This document shows positions 25,318 to 34,748 of a DNA stretch of 64,000 bases, one piece after another. The stretch is from Sphingopyxis sp. CCNWLW2 (GTDB taxonomy: Bacteria > Pseudomonadota > Alphaproteobacteria > Sphingomonadales > Sphingomonadaceae): the NCBI RefSeq assembly GCF_037095755.1, contig NZ_JBAWKJ010000001.1, forward strand, positions 186,001-250,000. The letters are read 5' to 3'. Position numbers and translations under genes: made by a program. Position 1 is the first letter of the stretch. Every line of letters begins with the position of its first letter. Under the pieces are notes generated by a model that had not been told where the DNA came from, ran no database searches, and was given only the letters and a program-made list of their open reading frames with translations.

Positions 25318-26565
25318 TCACACCCAGCGTGCGCCAAAATCCTCCTCGGCCGCCGCGATATAATCGCGCGTCAAGGGCAGCGCGTGGCGGCTGCGCGCGA
25401 ACTGGATCTGGTAATTGCCCATCCCGCCGCTTTCGAAGGCCGACGTCGCGCCCGCTAGGTAGAAGGTCCACATGCGAAAGAAACGTGTCCCCATCATGGC
25501 GGTGATTTCGGCCTCGTGCGCGAGCGTGCGCGCATACCATTGGCGCAGCGTGAGCGCGTAATGCAGCCGCAGCGTCTCGATATCGGTGGCGATCAGCCGG
25601 CTCTTCTCGCTCGCCGCCAGCGTCTCGCTGAGCGCGGGGATATAGCCGCCGGGAAAGATATATTTGCGCGTGAAGGCGTCGGTCGACCCCGGCCTGCCGA
25701 AACGCCCGATCGTGTGGAGCAGCATCACCCCGTCGGCGGTCATCAGGTTGGCGGCGGCGCGAAAGAAGCGCTCGAAATTCGGCGCGCCAACATGTTCGAA
25801 CATCCCGACCGAAACGATGCGGTCGAACCGCCCCGCCTCGCGCGCGGCAAGGTCGCGATAGTCGATCAGCTCGAATGTGACGCGGTCGGCGACCCCCGCC
25901 GCCTCGGCGCGCTGGCGGGCCAGCGTAAGTTGCTGCTCCGATAAGGTGATACCGAGCACTTCGACCGCCTCAAGCTTCGCCAGCGTGATCGCCATCCCGC
26001 CCCAGCCGCAACCGATGTCGAGCACGCGCTGGCCGGGTTTAAGCGCGAGCTTGGCGGCGATATGCGCCTTTTTCGCAGCCTGCGCTTCCTCCAGTGTCAT
26101 GTCCGGCCGCGGCCAGTAAGCGCAGCTATATTGCATGTCGTCGTCGAGGAAGAGGCGATAGAGGTCGTTGCCAATGTCGTAGTGGTGCTTGACGTTGGCG
26201 CGCGACCGGCGCTGGCGGTTGATCGAACCGATCCGCGTCTTCACCCATTCGGCGCGTCGACCGAGCCACGTCTTGTCCTTGAGCGCCGCGCCGCGATCCC
26301 ATGGCGTGTTCATGCGGATCAGGCCGATCAGGTCCATGATGTCGCCGCCCTCGATCCGCATGTCGCCGTCCATGAAGGCTTCGGCCGCGCCAAGCCGCGG
26401 GTCGAGGATGATGCGGCGCATCCCGGCGCGGCTCGCGAAACGAAGGGTGAGCTCGGGAAATCCGGGGGCTGGCGTGCCGAAATGTTCCTCGGCGCCATCG
26501 GGTGCAATAACGGTCAGCCGCCCCTGACGCACCACGCGGGAAAGAAATGGAGCTAGGATCGACAT
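25318..26565 (-). CDS. cfa: Cyclopropane-fatty-acyl-phospholipid synthase
   Basis: A 415-residue enzyme adding a methylene from SAM across double bonds of membrane phospholipid acyl chains. NVKHHYDIGNDLYRLFLD and MQYSCAYW (about 124-150) are the lipid-domain signatures; VLDIGCGWGGMAI (about 182-194) is the SAM-binding loop; GMFEHVG and HTIGRFGRPGSTDAFTRKYI carry catalytic residues. Length slightly exceeds E. coli Cfa (382). A family protein of the CmaA/Cfa type acting on free fatty acids is less likely. Confidence 0.93.
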   Translation of the reverse strand: MSILAPFLSRVVRQGRLTVIAPDGAEEHFGTPAPGFPELTLRFASRAGMRRIILDPRLGAAEAFMDGDMRIEGGDIMDLIGLIRMNTPWDRGAALKDKTWLGRRAEWVKTRIGSINRQRRSRANVKHHYDIGNDLYRLFLDDDMQYSCAYWPRPDMTLEEAQAAKKAHIAAKLALKPGQRVLDIGCGWGGMAITLAKLEAVEVLGITLSEQQLTLARQRAEAAGVADRVTFELIDYRDLAAREAGRFDRIVSVGMFEHVGAPNFERFFRAAANLMTADGVMLLHTIGRFGRPGSTDAFTRKYIFPGGYIPALSETLAASEKSRLIATDIETLRLHYALTLRQWYARTLAHEAEITAMMGTRFFRMWTFYLAGATSAFESGGMGNYQIQFARSRHALPLTRDYIAAAEEDFGARWV

Positions 26566-26607
26566 ATCTGCAACGCCAAAAACCTTCGTCGCGTCAAATG
26601 GTTGCCG

Positions 26608-27387
26608 TCAGATTCCAGCATACCATTCATAATCGATCCGGTCTTCCCAATAACCGCCCTTGCCCGCGCCGATCTGATCGAGGCTGGCGACCGCCTCGAT
26701 CGCATTCACATATTTGGCGTGCTTGTAGCCGAGCTGGCGCTCGATGCGCAGGCGCAGCGGCGCGCCGTTCGCGATCGGCACCACCGCGCCGTTGAGTGCC
26801 CACGCCATGATCGTCTGCGGGTGCAGCGCATCGACCATGTCGCAGCTTTCATAATAGAGCGTATCGCCGAGCCGGTCGGCGCAGCGAAAGACGATATAGC
26901 GCGCGCGGTCCTTCACGCCGGCAGCGGCGAGGATATCGCGCAGTTGCGGGCCGGTCCATTGCCCGATCGCGCTCCACCCTTCGACGCAGTCGTGGCGCGT
27001 GATCTGCGTGCGCTGCGGCATCGCGCGAATGTCAGCCAGCGACAAAGACAGCGGCCGCGCGACGAGCCCGGTCACCTTGACGCGCCAGTCGGCAAAGCCG
27101 CTCGCGGCGTGCACGGCATAGGCGGCCCCCGCGGGCAGGCGCGTGCCGTTGGGCCGAAAATAGGGCGACAGGTCGGCGCGGCCGAACTCGCGCGCGAGCG
27201 CATTGCGGTCGATCAGCGCGCGCTGGCTGGCGCGGTTCATCTCCTCGCCCATCGACAAGATCTTGCGCACCGCGGGCGCGTCGTTGATCGCATCGCAGCC
27301 CGAAAGCAGCGGCAACGCACCCGCTGCCGCGACGAGCCCGCCGGCGCGCGCAATGAGTTGACGGCGCGGCAGGATGATTTCGCTCAC
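26608..27387 (-). CDS. Molybdopterin-dependent oxidoreductase, exported Tat/lipoprotein type
   Basis: A 259-residue sulfite-oxidase-fold protein. ITRHDCVEGWSAIGQWTG (about 137-154) contains the Mo-coordinating Cys followed by E-G-W, as in MsrP/YedY. The N-terminus has PRRQLIARAGG (weak twin-arginine) and then PLLSGC, a lipobox at about 27-32, so it may be Tat-exported and lipidated. Start: GTG at 27387, overlapping the cytochrome b stop as GTGA. The upstream cytochrome b is its probable electron partner. MsrP-like repair of oxidised methionine or another oxyanion reaction is possible; the substrate is not decidable. Confidence 0.85.
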   Translation of the reverse strand: MSEIILPRRQLIARAGGLVAAAGALPLLSGCDAINDAPAVRKILSMGEEMNRASQRALIDRNALAREFGRADLSPYFRPNGTRLPAGAAYAVHAASGFADWRVKVTGLVARPLSLSLADIRAMPQRTQITRHDCVEGWSAIGQWTGPQLRDILAAAGVKDRARYIVFRCADRLGDTLYYESCDMVDALHPQTIMAWALNGAVVPIANGAPLRLRIERQLGYKHAKYVNAIEAVASLDQIGAGKGGYWEDRIDYEWYAGI

Positions 27388-28235
27388 GCGCGTTCCTCCC
27401 GCTCGGGCGGCAGGCGGAACCATCCGGTGACCATCGAGCGTAGCTCGTTGACCGGCCCCGCGAGCAGCACCATCGCGATATGGACGAGGAAGAAGAGGAC
27501 GAGCGCCCAGGCGGCGACGAAATGGATCGAGCGCGCCGACTGCCGCCCGCCGAAGACATCGAGCAACCATGGCCACGCAGCGTTCATCCCGGGCGACATG
27601 GTGAGGCCGGTTGCGATCATCAGCGGCAGCAGGATGAATATCACCCCGATATAGCTCAACTTCTGCAGGATGCCGTAACACGCCGCCGCTTGCCCACGCG
27701 GAAAGCGCAGCCGCGCATGCTCCTTCGCATCGTGCCAGATATGCCGGGGCGACCATTCGGCGCGGCGGATGTGCAGATCCTTGCGCAAATGTCCGCCGAC
27801 CAGCGTCCAGAGCATATAGAGCGTCAGCCCGATCGAGAGCACCCACGCAAACAGCAGGTGCCAGCGCCGCCCGTCCGCAAGGCTGTAGCTCGTTGGGATC
27901 GTCGCCCAGCCGGGAAAGGCCCACGTCTTTTCGGCACCCTTTGCATCGGTCCAGCGGCCGAGCACGCCCGTCGTATCGATCCGATAATCGCCTATGCGCA
28001 AATAGCCGCTGTCCGGTGTCGAACCGATCACCAGCCAGGCGCGGTCGAAATTCGCACCATATTCGCCCCAATAGAGCCGCGGATGCGCGTTGAAGATCAT
28101 CAGCCCGCTCATCAACAGGATGAGCAGAGTGACGGCATTCACCCAGTGCCAGATGCGCGCCGGCAGCCGGTGGCGATAGACGCGCACCGGCGGCGCGGGC
28201 TTGAGGGGAGCGACGGGATTTTCAGCCTCGGCCAT
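27384..28235 (-). CDS. Cytochrome b/b6 domain membrane protein
   Basis: A 283-residue integral haem b protein. Helices at about 30-48 (HWVNAVTLLILLMSGLMIF), 125-145, 193-215 and 238-260, with paired His residues (RLPARIWHWVN, RWHLLFAW, SIHFVAAWALVLFFLVH) able to hold two haems. This is the layout of cytochrome b561/Ni-hydrogenase b-type subunits rather than the six-helix MsrQ. It is coupled to the Mo-oxidoreductase by a GTGA overlap and likely links that enzyme to the quinone pool. Confidence 0.85.
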   Translation of the reverse strand: MAEAENPVAPLKPAPPVRVYRHRLPARIWHWVNAVTLLILLMSGLMIFNAHPRLYWGEYGANFDRAWLVIGSTPDSGYLRIGDYRIDTTGVLGRWTDAKGAEKTWAFPGWATIPTSYSLADGRRWHLLFAWVLSIGLTLYMLWTLVGGHLRKDLHIRRAEWSPRHIWHDAKEHARLRFPRGQAAACYGILQKLSYIGVIFILLPLMIATGLTMSPGMNAAWPWLLDVFGGRQSARSIHFVAAWALVLFFLVHIAMVLLAGPVNELRSMVTGWFRLPPEREERA

Positions 28236-28265
28236 GATCCCGGTTCGCTCCTTTGCTGTTTCCGG

Positions 28266-29972
28266 TTACGCGACCACCTTCGCGGCATATTCCTCGCGAT
28301 ACTGGCTCCGCAAGCTGACCTTGTCGATCTTTTCGCTGCCGAGCTTGGGCAGCGCGTCGTTCGACATCCAGATCTGGCACGGCACCTTGTACGGCGCGAG
28401 CCGCGCGCTGAGGAACGCAACCAGCTCTTCCGCCGTCACGCTGCTGCCGGGCTTCATCCACACGACCGCGCCGACGCACTCGCCGAGACGCTCGTCGGGA
28501 AGGCCGAACACCGCGCATTCATTAACCTCGGCATGTTCGTAAATCGCGGCCTCGACTTCCTGGCAGCTGATATTTTCGCCGCCGCGGATGATGATGTCCT
28601 TCTTGCGATCGACGATGAACAGATAGCCGTCCTCGTCGAGATAGCCGAGGTCGCCCGACCGAAAATAACCATTGTCGAAGAAGGCCGCCTTCGTTGCCGC
28701 CTCATTGTTCCAATAGCCTTCGAAATTGCACACCGAACGGATGCAGACTTCGCCGACGCCGCCCTCAGCGACCGGCTCGCCATTGTCGTCGAGGATCGCG
28801 AGGTCGACGAGCGGCTTCGACGCGGGGCCGGTCGACATCGGCTTGGCGACGTAATTTTCGTTGATGATGCCGCAACCGACCGCGTTGGTTTCGGTGAGGC
28901 CATAACCGAGCAACGGCTTCGCCTCGCCCATTTCGGCCGCAAGGCGGCGGACATGTTCGGGCGGGCGCGGCGCGCCGCCGCCGGCGTAGCTCTTACACGT
29001 CGACAGGTCGTAATTCTTGCGGTTCGGACTGACGAGGATTTCATAGCTCATCAGCGGGACGCCGACGAAATAATTGCATTGCTCGTCCTGGATCAGGCGC
29101 ATCGCCTCGTCGGCGTTCCACTTGGGCATCAGCACCAGTTTGCGCCCCAATGCGAAGCTTTGCAGGAAGACCGGGACTTCGGCGGTGACGTGGAACAGCG
29201 GGGTGCAGATCAAGGTCGCCGGCTGGATGTCCGACATTTGCCCGTCTTCGGTCAGCAGATGGACGATGCTCGCGGTCTGCGTGACATAGTTGAAGATCGC
29301 CTGACATATGGCTTCGTGGCGCGAATAGGCCCCCTTCGACTGGCCCGTCGAGCCCGAGGTGAAGAGGATCGTCGCCAGATCCTGCCCGGTCAGCGTTGGC
29401 AGCACGGTCGCCGCGCTGCCGCCCGCGCCGGTGATCGGCGCGATCGCCTGATCGATCGGCTGGGTGATGTCGAGCGTGACGATCTTCGCGCCATGCTCGA
29501 TTCCTTCGAGCCGCGCCGCGCGCTGGACGTCGGCGATGACGAGCTTCGCTTCGCTGTCGAGGATGCCCGCCGCAAGCTCGCCGCCCTGCCACCAGCCGTT
29601 GAGCAAGGTCGCGCAGCCACCCGCCATCAAAATGCCGATATAGGAAACACACCACGCATTGGCGTTGCGCATCGCGAGCCCGACGCGGTCGCCGCGCTGG
29701 ACGCCATGGCCTTCGACCAGCCCCGCCGCGACCTGCCGCGCCGCCATATAAACCTGTTTGAACGACAGCCGCTCGTCGCCTTCGACGAGGAAGGTCGCGT
29801 CGCCATGCTGCGCGGCAAAAAATGCAACATAGTCGGCTAGATTGGTCGGCGCGTTGGAGATGAAGGGAAGCTGGTGGCCGAAGCGTTCGACGGTCCCGAG
29901 CTGGATCGGTCCGCCCGGACCGGTGATCAGATTATAGGCGGCTTCCAGGCGCAAATCGAGCGCAGATGGCAT
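28266..29972 (-). CDS. Class I adenylate-forming acyl-CoA synthetase
   Basis: A 568-residue ATP-dependent ligase. Motifs: [20 protein letters not shown] (P-loop, about 210-229), [13 protein letters not shown] (motif near 345), [20 protein letters not shown] (about 445) and [15 protein letters not shown]. The hinge region and C-terminal EKIDKVSLR lysine are present. Probably activates a fatty or aromatic acid to its CoA thioester; the specific acid is unknown. RBS GGAGAGATAGAAG precedes the ATG. Divergent from lgt. Confidence 0.88.
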   Translation of the reverse strand: MPSALDLRLEAAYNLITGPGGPIQLGTVERFGHQLPFISNAPTNLADYVAFFAAQHGDATFLVEGDERLSFKQVYMAARQVAAGLVEGHGVQRGDRVGLAMRNANAWCVSYIGILMAGGCATLLNGWWQGGELAAGILDSEAKLVIADVQRAARLEGIEHGAKIVTLDITQPIDQAIAPITGAGGSAATVLPTLTGQDLATILFTSGSTGQSKGAYSRHEAICQAIFNYVTQTASIVHLLTEDGQMSDIQPATLICTPLFHVTAEVPVFLQSFALGRKLVLMPKWNADEAMRLIQDEQCNYFVGVPLMSYEILVSPNRKNYDLSTCKSYAGGGAPRPPEHVRRLAAEMGEAKPLLGYGLTETNAVGCGIINENYVAKPMSTGPASKPLVDLAILDDNGEPVAEGGVGEVCIRSVCNFEGYWNNEAATKAAFFDNGYFRSGDLGYLDEDGYLFIVDRKKDIIIRGGENISCQEVEAAIYEHAEVNECAVFGLPDERLGECVGAVVWMKPGSSVTAEELVAFLSARLAPYKVPCQIWMSNDALPKLGSEKIDKVSLRSQYREEYAAKVVA

Positions 29973-30049
29973 CTTCTATCTCTCCTCTTGGTCTCGCTCG
30001 CCTAACCCCTTATGGGGAGGCCTCTCCTGGGGAAGGACAGCGCGACGAT

Positions 30050-30925
30050 ATGTTTCTTTTTGCAACCTTAGCCGAAGCAACGCAATATGTGAACTTCCAC
30101 GATCTGATGGGTGAAAACTCCGAGATCGCGTTCAGCGTCTTCGGCCTGCCGATCCGCTGGTACGCCCTCGCCTATCTCGCCGGGATTTTCGTCGGCTACT
30201 GGTATCTTTTGAAGCTGATCGCACAGCCCGGCGCCCCGATGGCGCGGCGCCACGCCGACGACATGATCTTCTATGCGATGCTCGGGATCATCCTCGGCGG
30301 CCGGCTCGGCTATGTGCTCTTCTACAACCTCGGCAATTATCTCGAAAAGCCGCTCGAGATCTTCAAGCTATGGGACGGCGGCATGTCGCTCCACGGCGGC
30401 GTGATCGGCGTGCTGATCGCGATCTGGTATGTGACGCGCAAGGAAAAGCTCAGTTTCCTGCGCTTCTGCGATTATGTCGCGTGCGTCGTCCCGTTCGGGC
30501 TTTTCTTCGGCCGCCTCGCCAATTTCGTGAACGGCGAGCTGTGGGGCCGCGCGACGACGGTGCCCTGGGCGATCATCTTTCCGGGCAGCGGCACGATGGA
30601 CCCGCGCCACCCGAGCCAGCTTTACGAAGCGGGCCTCGAAGGCCTGCTGATGATGGCGGTCCTCGCCTTCTTCTTCTGGCGCACCGATGCGCGCTACAAG
30701 CCCGGCTTCCTGTTCGGCATGGCGGCGATCATCTATGGCCTCAGCCGCTTTGCGGTCGAGTTCGTGCGCGAGCCCGACGTTCAGCTCGGCACGCTGTCGT
30801 GGGGGCTCACGATGGGGCAGACGCTGACCGTGCCGATGCTGCTGATCGGTTTCTGGCTCGTCGCCACCGCGAAGGGCCGCCGCCAGCGGGTCGAACCGGT
30901 CGCCGGACTCGACAGCGTTGCGTGA
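30050..30925 (+). CDS. lgt: Prolipoprotein diacylglyceryl transferase
   Basis: A 291-residue, multi-helix inner-membrane enzyme that moves diacylglycerol from phosphatidylglycerol to the lipobox Cys of prolipoproteins. The Lgt signature [14 protein letters not shown] (about 172-185), the early [20 protein letters not shown] segment, and [12 protein letters not shown] are diagnostic. The ATG at 30050 follows GGAAGGACA; in-frame codons upstream (from 29966) belong to the divergent gene. Followed by midA with an 8-nt overlap. Confidence 0.95.
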   Translation: MFLFATLAEATQYVNFHDLMGENSEIAFSVFGLPIRWYALAYLAGIFVGYWYLLKLIAQPGAPMARRHADDMIFYAMLGIILGGRLGYVLFYNLGNYLEKPLEIFKLWDGGMSLHGGVIGVLIAIWYVTRKEKLSFLRFCDYVACVVPFGLFFGRLANFVNGELWGRATTVPWAIIFPGSGTMDPRHPSQLYEAGLEGLLMMAVLAFFFWRTDARYKPGFLFGMAAIIYGLSRFAVEFVREPDVQLGTLSWGLTMGQTLTVPMLLIGFWLVATAKGRRQRVEPVAGLDSVA

Positions 30926-31985
30926 CGGACCACCGACTCCCGAAGCGCTGATAAGCCAGATCGCGGCGGCACGGCCGATGACCGTCGCCGATTTCATCGC
31001 CGCGGCGAACAGCCATTATTATGCGACCCGCGACCCGCTCGGCGCCGCGGGCGATTTCACCACCGCGCCCGAAATCAGCCAGATGTTCGGCGAGATGGTC
31101 GGCGTCTGGATCGCCGATCTGTGGTCGCGCGCGGGCAGCCCGGCGTTTCGCTATATCGAGCTCGGTCCCGGCCGCGGCACGCTCGCTGCCGACGCGCTGC
31201 GCGCGATGGCGCGCTTCGGCTGCACGCCGCAGGGCGTCCATCTGGTCGAGACGAGCCCGACGCTCCGCGCGGCGCAGCTGGCGCGCCTGCCCGCCGCGAT
31301 CCATCATGACGATATCGACGACCTGCCCGACGATGGCGCCGCGATCATCATCGCCAATGAATTTTTCGACGCCCTGCCGGTGCATCAATATATCCGCACC
31401 ATCGACGGCTGGCGCGAGCGGATGGTCGAACGCAGCGACGGAAAGCTGGTCGCGATGCCGGGCGATGTTCCTGCCGACGACAGCGTCCCCGCGATGCTGC
31501 GGGCCGGCCGCGTGGGAAGCATCGTCGAGACCGCGCCCGTGTCGGCGGCGGTCATGCAGCGCTGCGCTTTCCGCCTCGCGCGGCAGGGCGGCGCGATGCT
31601 GGTGATCGACTATGGCTATCAGGGACCCGCGGCGGGCGACACGCTGCAGGCGGTGAAGGCGCATCAATTCACCGATCCCTTCGCCGATCCGGGCGAGGCC
31701 GACCTCACGACGCATGTCGACTTCACCGCGCTTTCCGATGCAGCCAGGCGCGCCGGCGTCGGTATCGCCGGCCCGGTCGGCCAGGGCGCATGGCTTCAGG
31801 CACTCGGCATCGACGCGCGGGCGACAGCACTGGCAAATGCCGCACCCGCCCGCGCCAGCGAAATCGCGGGCCAGCGCGACCGGCTTGTCGCGCCGCAAGC
31901 GATGGGCGAATTGTTCAAGGTCATGGCTGCCTCCGCCCCCGGCTGGCCGCGACCCGAAGGTTTCGGGGCAAAGGCAGCAGCATGA
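30918..31985 (+). CDS. SAM-dependent methyltransferase, MidA/NDUFAF7 family
   Basis: A 355-residue protein of the DUF185 family; the mitochondrial homologue NDUFAF7 dimethylates an Arg in complex I. Signatures: [38 protein letters not shown], and the SAM loop [18 protein letters not shown] (about 83-100), with [14 protein letters not shown]. The likely bacterial role is assembly of NADH dehydrogenase (by homology). The start is a TTG at 30918 inside the lgt stop, judged from the family's N-terminal extent; ATG at 30978 is the alternative. The stop overlaps the next gene as ATGA. Confidence 0.87.
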   Translation: MRDGPPTPEALISQIAAARPMTVADFIAAANSHYYATRDPLGAAGDFTTAPEISQMFGEMVGVWIADLWSRAGSPAFRYIELGPGRGTLAADALRAMARFGCTPQGVHLVETSPTLRAAQLARLPAAIHHDDIDDLPDDGAAIIIANEFFDALPVHQYIRTIDGWRERMVERSDGKLVAMPGDVPADDSVPAMLRAGRVGSIVETAPVSAAVMQRCAFRLARQGGAMLVIDYGYQGPAAGDTLQAVKAHQFTDPFADPGEADLTTHVDFTALSDAARRAGVGIAGPVGQGAWLQALGIDARATALANAAPARASEIAGQRDRLVAPQAMGELFKVMAASAPGWPRPEGFGAKAAA

Positions 31986-32500
31986 CCACCATCACTCTCG
32001 CGCGCGACGAAGATGTCGGCGAACTGACCCTGTTCGCGAGCAATTCCTTCACCCACACGTTCGGGCATATCTACGACCCCGCCGACCTCGCGGCCTTCCT
32101 CGCCGGCTGGAATCCCCCCGAGCGCCTCCGCGCACAAATCGCCGACCCCGCCTGGGCGATCGCCCTCGCCCACGACGACGCCGGCGCGATCACGGGCTTC
32201 ATCAAGATGGGGCCGATCGATTTCGACCTGCCCGAAGGCCAGCCGCTCGAAGACGCAACCGAACTCCACCAGCTTTATGTCGGGGAGGCCGCGAAGGGCA
32301 CAGGCATCGCCGCGGCGCTGACCGACTGGGGTATCGCATGGGCGCGCGAACGCGCGTCGATCCTCTACCTTTCGGTCTTTACCGAAAACCCCCGCGCACA
32401 GGCCTTTTACCGCCGCTATGGCTTTGTCGATGTCGGCCGCAACGCCTTCCGCGTCGGCAACCATATCGACGAGGACCGCATCTTCCGGCTCGACCTGTGA
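31982..32500 (+). CDS. GNAT family N-acetyltransferase
   Basis: A 172-residue acetyl-CoA-dependent acyltransferase. ELHQLYVGEAAKGTGIAAAL (about 100-119) is the acetyl-CoA pyrophosphate loop (Q/R-x-x-G-x-A/G) and RAQAFYRRYGFVDVG (about 140-154) the C-terminal GNAT motif. The substrate could be a polyamine, an amino group of a small molecule, or a protein. Overlaps midA (ATGA) and the next gene (GTGA), so the three are coupled. Confidence 0.87.
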   Translation: MTTITLARDEDVGELTLFASNSFTHTFGHIYDPADLAAFLAGWNPPERLRAQIADPAWAIALAHDDAGAITGFIKMGPIDFDLPEGQPLEDATELHQLYVGEAAKGTGIAAALTDWGIAWARERASILYLSVFTENPRAQAFYRRYGFVDVGRNAFRVGNHIDEDRIFRLDL

Positions 32501-33264
32501 GCGCGCCCTTTGCAAGCGCGGCAACGCTGGCGGGCGTCGCGCACGGCTTTTTCGGCCGGCGTGGCGGCGTGTCGGCGGGCGAGCTCGCCTCGCTCAACTG
32601 CGGCCTCGGTTCGAGGGACGATCCGGCGCTGATCGCCGAGAACCGGCTGCGCGTGGCGGCAGCGACCCTTCCCGGCGCCGTACTGACCGGGCTCTACCAG
32701 GTGCATGGCAATCGCTGCGTGATCGTCGATGCCGACACCGACCTCGCCGCGCGGCCCGAGGCCGATGCGCTCGCGACGCGGACGCCCGGTATCTTGCTCG
32801 GCATATTGACCGCCGACTGCGTCCCGGTGCTGTTCGCCGACCGCGAGGCCGGAGTCGTCGGCGCGGCGCATGCGGGCTGGAAGGGCGCACTCGCCGGGAT
32901 TACCGACGCGACGCTGGACGCGATGGAAAGCCTCGGCGCCAGCCGTGCCAATATCGCGGTCGCGATCGGCCCCTGCATCGCGCGCGCCTCCTATGAGGTC
33001 GACGAGAATTTCGTGCAGCGCTTTGTGGCCGACGATCCCGCAAACGAGCGCTTTTTCGCAGCTGGCAAGCCCGGCCATGCGATGTTCGACATCGCCGCCT
33101 ATGTCGCGGCGCGGCTCGCCGCGGCGGGCGTGACGCGAATTGCCATCGGCGGACAGGACACCTATGCCGAGGCGGACGATTATTTCAGCTATCGCCGCGC
33201 GTGCCATAAAGGGGAAAACACCTATGGCAGGCAATTGTCGGTGATCGGACTGGCGGGAGGATAA
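32497..33264 (+). CDS. pgeF: Peptidoglycan editing factor (laccase-fold, YfiH type)
   Basis: A 255-residue protein that removes L-Ser-containing peptides mis-made in muropeptide synthesis. Seen: HGFFGRRGGVSAGELASLNC, QVHGNRC (zinc-binding His), LTADCVPVLF, AHAGWKGALAG (second His) and GPCIARASYEV. The start is the GTG at 32497, overlapping the GNAT stop as GTGA; the upstream frame runs through the acetyltransferase and is not coding. Older annotations call it polyphenol oxidase. Confidence 0.9.
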   Translation: MSAPFASAATLAGVAHGFFGRRGGVSAGELASLNCGLGSRDDPALIAENRLRVAAATLPGAVLTGLYQVHGNRCVIVDADTDLAARPEADALATRTPGILLGILTADCVPVLFADREAGVVGAAHAGWKGALAGITDATLDAMESLGASRANIAVAIGPCIARASYEVDENFVQRFVADDPANERFFAAGKPGHAMFDIAAYVAARLAAAGVTRIAIGGQDTYAEADDYFSYRRACHKGENTYGRQLSVIGLAGG

Positions 33265-33271
33265 GGGGCCG

Positions 33272-34678
33272 ATGACGCGCACGCGCTGGTTGGGGTTGAT
33301 CGGCGGGCTCGTCGTCTTTTGCATCATGCTCTTGGCTCCGGCACCCGCCGGGATGGAGACCACCGCCTGGCGCGTCGCCGCGCTGACCGTGCTGATGGCG
33401 ATCTGGTGGATGACCGAGGCGCTGCCGCTCACCGTCACCGCACTCATGCCCTTCCTCACCGTGCCCGCCTTTGGCGTGATGGATGCGAATGCGATTGCGA
33501 AGGAATATTATTCGCCGATCCTGTTCCTGATCCTCGGCGGCGCCTTTCTGGCGCTCGCGATCGAGCGCGTCGGGCTGCACCGGCGGCTCGCACTCGCGCT
33601 TCTGAAACGTGCCGCGCCGACCGCGACCGGCCTGCTCTTTGCCTTTATGACGGCGACCGCGCTGCTCAGCATGTTCATTTCGAACACCTCGACCGCGCTG
33701 ATTATGATCCCGATCGCGCTCGCCGTCGTGCGTGCGGGCGGCGTGCAGGAAGGCGAGACCGGCGGTTTCGCAGGCGCGGTGATGATGGGCATCGCCTTTG
33801 CCGCCTCGATCGGCGGGCTCGGCACACTCGTCGGCAGCCCGACCAACGCCATCGCAGCGGGACTCATCGAAAAAGCGCTGGGACTTCGCATCTCCTTTCT
33901 CGACTGGGCGATCTACGGTGTCCCCATCGTCTTGCTGTCGACCCCGATCGCGATGGGAATTCTCGCGCGCGTTCAGCGGCTTGCCGATCATCCCTTCGAC
34001 GGCACGGCCGCCGCCGCCGCGCTCGGCAATCAGGCGATCTGGTCGACCGCCGAGCGCCGCGTCGTCCCGATCTTCCTAGTCGTGCTCGTCGCGTGGATCG
34101 CGCAGCCCTGGCTCGAACCGATGCTGCCGAAGGGCGCGCTGACCGACGGCACGATCGCCGTTGCGGGCAGCCTGTTGCTCTTCATCCTGCCCGACGGCAC
34201 CGGGCGGCCGCTGCTGCTCTGGAAGGAAGCCGACCGCGCGCCATGGGGCGTCATTATGATGTTCGGCGGCGGCCTCGCGCTCGCCGCCGCGATTACCGCA
34301 AGCGGGCTCGCCGCCTGGCTCGGCGCGGTGCTCGCACCGCTCGGCAGCGTGCCGACGATCGTCCTCGCCGCCACCATCGTCGCGCTCACCATCCTGATCA
34401 CCGAGTTCGCGAGCAACGTCGCGACCGCGAGCGGGATCATGCCCGTGCTCGCGGCGCTGATCGCGGCGACCGGCGTCGATCCGGTCCTGCTTGCGCTTCC
34501 CGTTGCGATGGCGGCGAGCTGGGGCTTCATGCTGCCGTCGGGAACCGGTCCGAATGCGCTTGCGTGGGCGACGGGCCATATCGCGCTGCCGCGCATATTG
34601 AAGGCGGGGTTCGCGCTCGACATTATCGGCGTTCCGCTGCTGATCGGGGTGATCTGGTCCATCGCGATGATCGGATGA
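33272..34678 (+). CDS. SLC13/DASS family anion permease
   Basis: A 468-residue secondary transporter with about 11 helices. The two paired Ser-Asn-Thr/Val motifs are seen: SNTSTALIMIP (about 138-148) and SNVATASGIMP (about 386-396), where Na+ and dicarboxylate bind. Likely sodium-coupled uptake of a C4-dicarboxylate or related anion; sulfate is possible. GGAGGATAAGGGGC leads to the ATG. It ends the lgt-midA-GNAT-pgeF cluster, perhaps in the same transcript. Confidence 0.87.
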   Translation: MTRTRWLGLIGGLVVFCIMLLAPAPAGMETTAWRVAALTVLMAIWWMTEALPLTVTALMPFLTVPAFGVMDANAIAKEYYSPILFLILGGAFLALAIERVGLHRRLALALLKRAAPTATGLLFAFMTATALLSMFISNTSTALIMIPIALAVVRAGGVQEGETGGFAGAVMMGIAFAASIGGLGTLVGSPTNAIAAGLIEKALGLRISFLDWAIYGVPIVLLSTPIAMGILARVQRLADHPFDGTAAAAALGNQAIWSTAERRVVPIFLVVLVAWIAQPWLEPMLPKGALTDGTIAVAGSLLLFILPDGTGRPLLLWKEADRAPWGVIMMFGGGLALAAAITASGLAAWLGAVLAPLGSVPTIVLAATIVALTILITEFASNVATASGIMPVLAALIAATGVDPVLLALPVAMAASWGFMLPSGTGPNALAWATGHIALPRILKAGFALDIIGVPLLIGVIWSIAMIG

Positions 34679-34748
34679 TCCCGCGTAATATAGTTTCGAA
34701 CGAAACCTGCGTGCTATACAGCGCTCCAACATCTCAAGGAGCATCCTC

